Part shown: piece by piece, positions 55,101 to 61,400 of the stretch
How positions within the stretch are numbered: position 1 is the stretch's first letter
How the letters are laid out: each line of letters opens with the position of its first letter
Assembly: GCA_021228405.1 (NCBI GenBank)
Contig: JAJQRF010000006.1
Span: forward strand, 124,001 to 188,000
Source of the DNA: Pyrinomonadaceae bacterium
GTDB lineage: Bacteria > Acidobacteriota > Blastocatellia > Pyrinomonadales > Pyrinomonadaceae
Reading direction: 5' to 3'
DNA length: 64,000 bases
Translations under genes and position numbers: made by a program
The notes under the pieces: generated by a model
What the model saw: only the letters and a program-made list of their open reading frames with translations
Told to the model about the DNA's origin: nothing
Databases searched by the model: none

Positions 55101-57291
55101 AAAGGGCTTCGCCGCCGACAATCATAAGTTTTATTGCGGCAAGTGATTTTTCAGACAGCAAAAGTCTTAAAATTTCGAGATGTGACGGCGTAATTTTGAT
55201 GAAACTGAAATCATTGTTCGTTTCCAAAAGATCGATCAGTGAAGTAATGTTGGAGTTTTCTCCGAGCAGGTATGTCGCTTTTCCGGCGATCAGCGGAGCC
55301 ATAATTCCCGTGACCGAAAGATCGAACCCGATGGAGGAATGGACGGGAACGCCGGAACCTTTATCTAATTTGTAATTGTGCAGACACCATTGCAGATAGT
55401 TGGTTAAACCGCGATGATGGATGACCACGCCTTTCGGATTTCCGGTCGAACCCGAGGTATAGATCACATACGCGAGATTACTTTCGGTAAGCTCTGCGTT
55501 CGGATTGGGAATATCGGCTTCGCCGAAAGAAAATTGATCGATAATTAAATCCGGGCAGTTGTTTCCTAAATCGTTACCGGTCAATTTTTCGTGGCGAATA
55601 ATCAGCTTCGGTTTTGTGTCGTTTGCCATATAAGCAAGACGATCTAAAGGGTTTGCCGGATCGAGCGGTAAATATCCTGCGCCGGATTTGAAAACTCCGA
55701 GCATCGCAACAATAAAATCAATGTTCGGATATAAATAAAGTCCGATAATATCGTCGGCTTTAACGCCCTGTGAAATGAGATGTTGCGCAAGTTGATTGGC
55801 TTTTGAATTTAATTCACGAAAAGTGATTTGACGATCTTCACAAACAACGGCGATGGCTTCAGGCGCAGATTCGGCTTGTTTTTCAAAGGATTTGTGAAAA
55901 AATTCCGTGTTCTCGTATTCGACAAAATTATCGTTGACTTCTTCGACTAGAAATTTTCTTTCTTCTTCGGTGATGAAATTGACGTCGCCTGTTTTAATCT
56001 GCGGATTTTCGGCGGTGATCGAAACCGTTTTCAGGAATTGGGCAAATATTCTGTCAGCAATATTTTGCGAATAAAAATTCGCATCGAATTTAAGCGACAC
56101 ATCTAAGTTTTCGCCTTGCAGAAGCGTGCTGAAACAAAGTTTATACCTGTCGAGCTGATGATAAATATTCAGTATCTCGAAAATATTTCCGTCCGCTTGC
56201 GGTGCTTCATTCAGATTATAAAAGTCAAAACAGTAGCTCCAAAACGGCGAATTACCGGGCAGATTTTCGGAAAACAAGTCCCAGAAAAAGAAATCCTGCC
56301 ATTCGCGCGAATCTTCCAGTTTCCGTTTCAAAGCCCTGACCAACTCGACAAACGGTTGATTTGAATCAGGCGCGGCGTTAACGGGCAGATATTTGGTCAG
56401 ATTTCCGATGCTCGGTTTAAGTTCGGGAAAATGCCGACCATCGAACCCGACTCCGAACGTAACGTCCGAATTGTCGAGATATTTTGAAAACATCACGGCT
56501 AAACAACCCAAAAGCCATTCTTCGATGCCGACTTCGGCTTCTTTGCTTTTTGCATTCAGTTTTGCAAAAATCTCGTCCGAAAGCTTTCCTTCAATATTCG
56601 CGATCCGGCAATCGGACGAGATTTTATGTTCGATCGGGAGATTTTGCTGTCCGGGTAAATATTGCCGGGAATCCTGCCAAAATTCCCTGCCCGATTGGGC
56701 TTCGGCAGATTCCAGATTTTCGTTTTGCCATTCGGAAATATCGGCAAATTGCGGAATTTCCGACGAATATTCAAGCTCGCGAAGCAAATGCAGGTAAGTA
56801 TCGGAAATCTCGCCGAGCAGATTGACCAATCCTGTGTAATCGCAAAAATAGCCGTGCAAAAAAATTATTCCCGTCGCGGCATTTTCCGATTGTTTCAAAA
56901 GCAGGATTTTGAGCGGTTTTACGTCTTCCGATAAAAGTTTTTCGTTTTTGATATTTTCATCTATCAAAATTTGCAAAAGAGCATTTTGTTCGGTTTCAGT
57001 TAAATTTTCGGCGTTTTTTTCTTCAAAAACAAACTCGTCGCGTTCCGTGATGAGTTGCAGAGGAAACTGAAAATTGCGGTGCGTTTTGAGAACGGTTCGT
57101 AAGATTTCCTGATCTTTAATGACATTGGCAATCGCCTGTTTAAGCAGCGGAATATTCGGATTTTGGTTAAACTTAAAGATTCCGCAGACATAAAAATTCT
57201 CTTTACCGTCAGCCGCAAGCGTCCAAAGACGCTTCTGAACAGGCGATAATCTAAAACCTTCTGCGTCTAAACCGATTTCTGTTTGTGTCAT
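49138..57291 (-). CDS. NRPS, C*-A(Asn)-PCP-C-PCP-C-A(Gln)-PCP
   Basis: A 2,717-residue synthetase. C* (1-440) has LHGYFCDY in place of HHxxxDG, so the catalytic second His is Gly and it is probably inactive. A1 (about 460-960) gives the specificity residues D-L-T-K-I-G-E-V-G-K, one change from the Asn code. PCP1 GGHSL at 1003. C2 (about 1065-1490) MHHIISDG is intact. PCP2 GGHSL at about 1578 follows with no A domain between. C3 (LHHIITDG) is intact. A2 (about 2070-2560) reads D-A-W-Q-F-G-A-V-D-K, close to Gln. PCP3 GGHSL ends it. No epimerase or thioesterase. Residues about 775-1480 are encoded by a strikingly GC-rich block. Confidence 0.95.
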   Translation of the reverse strand: MTQTEIGLDAEGFRLSPVQKRLWTLAADGKENFYVCGIFKFNQNPNIPLLKQAIANVIKDQEILRTVLKTHRNFQFPLQLITERDEFVFEEKNAENLTETEQNALLQILIDENIKNEKLLSEDVKPLKILLLKQSENAATGIIFLHGYFCDYTGLVNLLGEISDTYLHLLRELEYSSEIPQFADISEWQNENLESAEAQSGREFWQDSRQYLPGQQNLPIEHKISSDCRIANIEGKLSDEIFAKLNAKSKEAEVGIEEWLLGCLAVMFSKYLDNSDVTFGVGFDGRHFPELKPSIGNLTKYLPVNAAPDSNQPFVELVRALKRKLEDSREWQDFFFWDLFSENLPGNSPFWSYCFDFYNLNEAPQADGNIFEILNIYHQLDRYKLCFSTLLQGENLDVSLKFDANFYSQNIADRIFAQFLKTVSITAENPQIKTGDVNFITEEERKFLVEEVNDNFVEYENTEFFHKSFEKQAESAPEAIAVVCEDRQITFRELNSKANQLAQHLISQGVKADDIIGLYLYPNIDFIVAMLGVFKSGAGYLPLDPANPLDRLAYMANDTKPKLIIRHEKLTGNDLGNNCPDLIIDQFSFGEADIPNPNAELTESNLAYVIYTSGSTGNPKGVVIHHRGLTNYLQWCLHNYKLDKGSGVPVHSSIGFDLSVTGIMAPLIAGKATYLLGENSNITSLIDLLETNNDFSFIKITPSHLEILRLLLSEKSLAAIKLMIVGGEALYGESFEVWKERNLDTVIINEYGPTETVVGCITFEKNAREIESGRVGIGKPIGNSAGYVLDERMRLLPLGVAGELYLGGVGVARGYWERRGLTAERFVPHPFSSVAGARLYRTGDLARFRADGQLEYLGRVDRQVKIRGYRVELGEIEGQLRSCPAVADAVVELRLDGRGEKQLVGYFVAAETGGAEIAGLQAYLRERLPEYMLPTRYLALEKIPLTRNGKVDRAALPALPAESGESAPRRTDADPVAELLVAVWEELLGVRVTDHAADFFAAGGHSLLATQLISRVRETFGVELELGAIFDHPQLAALAQLITKRLGAGGAEVLAPLEAVAGDAPLPLSYAQQRMWFLNQLEGTSGSYNIGFPLHVKGALDTAALGKAIDVIRGRHAILRTAFAVDEAGNLRQRIEARNTPARIAAVDLTQVAGEAAHAQARELAKQEMRTAFDLNGGELFRVLVMKLREDESVLMITMHHIISDGWSTGIFVRELAAAYRAALTGTSAGLPALPVQYADYAVWQRKHHSEEGLAGQLEYWKRQLGTDTPTLELPTDRPRPLMRSFNGAKQRIVLAAELTEGLREVSRRHQATLFMTLLSAFKVLLGKLSGQTDIAVGTPIANRRRRELEELIGFFVNTLVIRSRLKGGQSFGEYLAEVRQLTLAAYANQDIPFERLVEELRPERDLSRTPLFEAMFVMQNTPQEILELPGIELSGYEVEQETAKFDLTLTADEAANGELVVGMEYNTDIFDQLTIRSFLLSFQELLSELVDSIDKKLVDLEFLKGEPEFLQALRTNDFESEKNADEISANLATKWQTVRAEYVPLTTETERKIAKIWGDVLGVEEIGKNDDFFRLGGHSLLVIQAVTRINSAFETEISYRSLFEKPRLGDFAETIENSFAAPAVLRSEIPKRENLEFYPLSFGQKRLWFVHQLEPQSAVYNVSAGLLLKGEIQIELVNQAITSITDRQSILRTSFAVIESTPYQKILPTGKFEIETLDLSHLPESEQSESVKTEIAKRAEKPFNLTDGRLFRGVLLKLADDEHILQLTLHHIITDGLSMNILVKEFSETYTALKNQNVIRLPQLPVTYADYSLWQNEQFEDGTFTEKLAFWKKAIGTNPDQLNLPTDRKRPLILSGRGEKIQFSLPSNLKNEITYFCKNNEITSFMLFLSAFFVLLSKYSGQEEILVGTPVANRERVELENLVGFFVNTLVIRQEVSDDLSFADLVKRVKAYMISAFGNQDVPFEMLVEEIHPARNINRHPLFQVMFAYQHQTNEKLELPGLQITPVDSETSSSMFDLTFTVFETNSEFGVEIEYSTDLFIAETIERMGKHFEILLESVLKTPASRINKISLLKVNENNAELDRNKPVLEERNLTFQQMFEAQVEKTPENIALIQDNERLTYAGLNAEANRLAAYLRKKGIGAEKIVCIYQNRSIQMIISMLAVMKAGGAYIPLEPDVPIERVNTILTDIPNGFVISESSFIDLIEFDEEKKIDIEAESESIAQQPKENPNLPLSDENSAYLIYTSGSTGKPKGVMIPHRALCNHLLWMLDFQPFEPEQKFIVTTSLGFDASVWELHKPLISGATTVVINTKQQLDLEYLVSQINEHKVTVLQATPTFLDYLLKYPKFAGCESIREVFVGGEALPNELLERFHETFDRRLYNAYGPTETTVDASITKHEIDPEDEKITIGQAVSNKYIYILDKNMNLVPDGIQGEIYIGGAGLARGYFNRAAETAGNFLPDPFSSEAGKRIYRTGDYGRYLPNGNIEYLGRKDQQVKINGQRVELAEIESLLLRIPQINQAVVEIKKHNDREVLVGYLVAQDADRPGENEIRTILRKQIPEFMIPGIFQRLEELPLLSSGKVDRKKLPEIDRRKAESSAEFIAPQNEAQRKIVEIWEKVLGKKNIGISDNFFDSGGHSLLLIQVLDHLNREFEKKTTVLDLFIHTTVETLADFLTSENEEDKFGEVKQRTEQRQRNLARNKDIRQKRISGRNKLEN
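52850..54970. other. GC-rich foreign-looking block inside the NRPS gene
   Basis: Hand counts of 60-base lines give 60-77% G+C here (for example 46/60 at 54,121 and 37/60 at 54,541) against 35-42% in neighbouring NRPS lines (21/60 at 56,041; 25/60 at 51,781). The block codes for the A1 C-terminal part from just after its specificity pocket, PCP1 and all of C2, in Ala/Arg-rich residues. The edges are abrupt. Confidence 0.85.
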
Positions 57292-57299
57292 AAAATTTC

Positions 57300-58343
57300 T
57301 TAATTTAAACGGTCGAAATTCATCATATCGCCCATCGCGACAAGTAATTTCCTCTCTCCTTTGAAGGCATTGCGACCGTGCGCGGAGAGCAGGTTTTCAA
57401 CTACGACCAAATCTCCCGTTTCCCACGGAAAAACGACTTCGAGTTTGCGGTAAACGTCCAAAATTTCGTGCATTATCGAATCTTCGATGGGCGAACCGTC
57501 GCCGAAAAAACATTGCCGCGGATAATCTTCGGGTTTGTAGGAAAGCCTGATCGCTTCCTGCGTTTCTTCATCCAGACAGGAAAAATGCCAGTGCTGTGCC
57601 TGATTGAACCAGGTTTTTTCTCCCGTCACGGGATGTTTGATAACCGCCGGGCGCACGCACCGCGTCCGCAGAGTTCCGTCGTCTTTCCATTCGTAAGTGA
57701 AAAATGATTCGCGGCATTTTTGCTCGACCACTTTGCGGTCGTCGGTCTTGAAAACCGTCTGCCAGTCGAGTCCCAGTTGTTTTGAATAATTTCTGACATA
57801 CATTACCTGTTTCTGCTCGAAAAGACCGGCAATTTTGGTATCGACTTCGCGGTAAACCAGCCGACTGTCGACGAGCGGCGTTTCGCCGCCGATAAGGGCA
57901 GGTTTGACACAGCCGAACATTATTTTGGTCGGAAAAATGTAATTAAAGGAGTTTTCGTTATGCCAGAGCAACTGCTTATCGGGCGAATAAAAAACGGGCT
58001 GATAAACGTTTGCGCTTTCTGAAGTTCGCGGATGTTCGCCGTTCTCATTGAATAATTTACGGCAAATGCGTTTCGCCGCCGCCTCGAAAGGCTGAACGCC
58101 GTCAACCTTGAAACCGCGAAACAAAACCGCTCCGCTTGTCATCAGGATTTCTTCGAGAAATTTGCGGTTGCCGTCGATCCAACCCGCCAGATCGAGTTCG
58201 GGCACGAGCGGTGTAATCACCGCAGGCATTGTGTTCCCGGAAGAAATACCGTCGATCCGGGTCAGATTTTCTTCGCGCAAAGAAATAGGTTTACGTTTTT
58301 CACGGTTCGCAAAACCGAAACCGCTCTTTTTCGTTTCAGACAT
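57300..58343 (-). CDS. TauD-fold Fe(II)/2-oxoglutarate dioxygenase (SyrP/AsnO-like)
   Basis: A 347-residue non-heme iron oxygenase. Iron ligands H128-x-E130 (LWHNENSFN) and H322 (SAHGRNAF), with R331 for 2-oxoglutarate. HxE rather than HxD is the form seen in amino acid beta-hydroxylases such as AsnO and VioC, and SyrP-like members hydroxylate carrier-bound Asp. Placed 8 bases upstream of the NRPS stop-start, whose first A domain is predicted to load Asn, it most likely beta-hydroxylates Asn or an Asn-PCP (inference). It could also act on the beta-amino acyl part. Confidence 0.88.
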   Translation of the reverse strand: MSETKKSGFGFANREKRKPISLREENLTRIDGISSGNTMPAVITPLVPELDLAGWIDGNRKFLEEILMTSGAVLFRGFKVDGVQPFEAAAKRICRKLFNENGEHPRTSESANVYQPVFYSPDKQLLWHNENSFNYIFPTKIMFGCVKPALIGGETPLVDSRLVYREVDTKIAGLFEQKQVMYVRNYSKQLGLDWQTVFKTDDRKVVEQKCRESFFTYEWKDDGTLRTRCVRPAVIKHPVTGEKTWFNQAQHWHFSCLDEETQEAIRLSYKPEDYPRQCFFGDGSPIEDSIMHEILDVYRKLEVVFPWETGDLVVVENLLSAHGRNAFKGERKLLVAMGDMMNFDRLN

Positions 58344-58414
58344 ATGTTTTATTTATTTTTTTTGTTGGAATTGGATATTCGGGAAGCCGGATCGTTAGAC
58401 TTCAAAACCTTGTG

Positions 58415-61400
58415 CTAAACAGTTTTACGAGTAATCCTTCTCAATGAAGCAAGGCGGTTTTCCTGAAATTCCTTCTGCTTGTTCTTCGTCAGACTCTCTT
58501 CGTATTGGTCAAGAAGCACAAAGATTTCACCGACGCTTATCTCCAAATTTTCACCGACCAGGCTTAAGATTTTGCCGATGATATGAAGCCACGATGTAAC
58601 CGTTTCGGGTTTGAAAATGTCCTTGTTGAAAATAAACTGGCACTCGATGCGGTCGTCCCATTCGAGAATATTCAGGTTCAGATCGAATCTCGAATATCCG
58701 CTCGAATTTTCGCCCGTTTCCACCTGCAAATCCCCAAAATTATCCTTTTCGCTCGCTCTGAAAGAGTTGAACGTGACGGAGATGAACGGCGATCTTCCCT
58801 TTAATCGCGGCGGATTGAGTTTTTTAATGAGCTTGCCGAGCGGGTAATTCTGGTGCTTGTAAATCTCGAAAAGTTTGTATTTTATTTCTTTAAAGTATTC
58901 CGTAAACCGCGATTCGTTTTTTATTTTAGTTCTTAAAGGCAAAAGGTTTACATAATATCCGACCAAATCTTTCGCGCCCGAATTCAGTTGTCCGGCAGTG
59001 TGAATGCCGACGATAAAATCGTTTTTTCGGGTGATATGTTTCAAGGCAAGATTGAAAACGGTCAGGAGCGTCGTAAAGGTCGTTCCCGAAGTTTCCTTGT
59101 TTATTTTCCTCAAAGAATTTAAATATATTTCGTCAAGATCGATCTTTACTTCGTCATCGGAAAAAACGGTCGTGTCGGGTCGCGGAAAATCCAGCGGCAG
59201 ATCGGCGACCGGAACCGAATCGGAAAATTCTTCGAGCCAGAACTGTTCGGAAACCAAAATGGCATCGGCATTTTCCGCCGCGATCTGTTTTTCGGTAAAT
59301 TCACGATATGAGGCGGGCGGCGGCAATTCAAGAATTTGATTTTTGGTTATCGAAGTGTAGATTTCCTTTAATTCCTTTAACAAAATACTAAATGACCAGC
59401 CGTCGGTGACAAGGTGGTGAATCGTCAGGCAAAAAGTGTTTTTCTCCTCGTTTTCCTTGATAACACTCGCACGCAAAAGCGGTCCGTTTACCAGATCGAA
59501 CGGGGTTTGCGATTCTTTTTTGACCAAACTCTCGAACAGATTTCTTTTTTCATCCGTCGATTTCGAGGTCAGGTCGTGCAATTTAACTTCGATTTGCAGT
59601 TCGGGCAAAATCTTTTGATAATCGCCGCCGTAACCGAAAACGACGCGTAATGCTTCGTGCCTTGCCACCAAACGGTTGACGGATTCCGTCAGGGCGGAAA
59701 AATTCAAATTGCCCGTAAAATTTAAGATTACGGATTCATTGTAAGCAGTCGAAGCCGTTTCGGAAATCTGGCACGAAAGCCAAATCTGCTGTTGTCCTTC
59801 GGTCAGCGGAAAATGGTCTTTATTTTCATCTTCTTTAGCAACTTGCGCGATATTTTGAGTTGAGCCGTTTTTATCCGATGTGTTAAGCGTTGAAATCGTT
59901 TCGGTTAAAAACCCGTTATTTTTAAGTTCCTTAACGGTTTCAACGACCGCATCGAAAAGAAAATCCAGATCGTCCTGAGTGTGCGCCGTCGAAACGAAAC
60001 AGTTGCGACCTTCCCAGATGTAAACGCCTTTTTCGATCAAATGATAAAAGAACAGATCGCCGAGAAAAATATTTCGCGAGAGATTGAAACGGAAAAGCGA
60101 ACCGCACTGAACGACGGAGATAGGCAATTCTTCCTGCCTGAAAAACGCATTCAGCCGATTGACCAAAGCGGTCGTTACAGCATTCAGCTTCTCTTGCAGT
60201 TTAGAGCCTTCCTGCTTCAAATGACGCAAAATAGCGCGCATTGCCGCCATTCCCAGAGGATGTTTGTAAAAAGTTCCTGCCATATACGTCTGTTTCGCGT
60301 CCGGGTAGGAACTATCTCCGAAATGCCATAAACCGCCGTCGATCGCATTTAATATTTCAGATTTTCCGGCGACGACCCCGACGGGCAATCCGCCGCCGAT
60401 AACCTTGCCGTAAGTCGATAAATCCGCTTTGATTCCGAAATATCCCTGCGCGCCTTGCGGATGAAGTCTGAAACCCGTGATGATCTCGTCGAAGATCAAA
60501 ACGATGTTTCTTTCGGCAGTGATCGCCCGCAATTTTTCGAGAAATTCTTTCGGTTTCAGATCGGGTCGGCGGCTTTGAATGGCTTCGACCATCACGGCGG
60601 AAATTTCATTCGAGTTGTTCAAAATAACTTCCAGACTCTGCGGGTCGTCATATTCGAGAACAAAAGTATCGGCGACTGCCTGTTTCGGAATACCCGGAGC
60701 GAGCGGCGAAGCCAGAAAATTCCCTTTTTCGTTGCTCTGCCTGACCAATACCGAATCTACCGAACCGTGATAAGAACCGCTGAAACAGACGATCTTATCG
60801 CGTCCGTTGTAAGTCCTTGCCAACCGCATCGCGATCATCACGGCTTCGGTGCCCGAAACCGTAAAAGCCGCGCGGTCATTTCCGGTCAAGTCGCAAAATA
60901 GTTCGGAAACTTCGCCCGCCAAATTTGATTGCGGTCCGAGATGAAGTCCTTTTTCCAGTTGTTCCGCCAACGCTTCCTTTATAAAATCAGGCGAATGTCC
61001 AAACAAATTAACCCCGAAACCCATCGTCAGGTCCAGATATTTGTTGCCGTCGATGTCCCAAATCTTCGAGCCTTGCGATTTGTCGCCGATGATCGGGTAA
61101 ACCATCTCCTTCCAGATGCGCCGGAAGTTCAAAGAAAGCCGCGAATCGGCGTGTTTTTGGCGCGATTCTTCGATGAAACGTTTGGACTTTGCCGTTTTCA
61201 GGTTGTATTTTTCGACCAGTCGGTTGAGGTGTTTTTCCTGAATCTCCGATAAATTAGTTTGCCCTTCGACCGTGATCGGCTTAAACGGAACATAACGCGG
61301 AATGTCCGGCTGTGCCGTTTTGTCAGTCGTTTCGGTTTGAAAATCCGTCGAAGTTTGGACTTTTTGAGTTGTTTGAACCGTTGAGCCGTTGCCGTTTTTC

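Noticed and set aside
53362-55146. Long plus-strand open frame (594 codons) opposite the NRPS
   Set aside because: It exists only because the GC-rich block lacks stop codons; its translation is Arg/Pro/His-rich with no domain, and the opposite strand encodes perfect A-PCP-C motifs.
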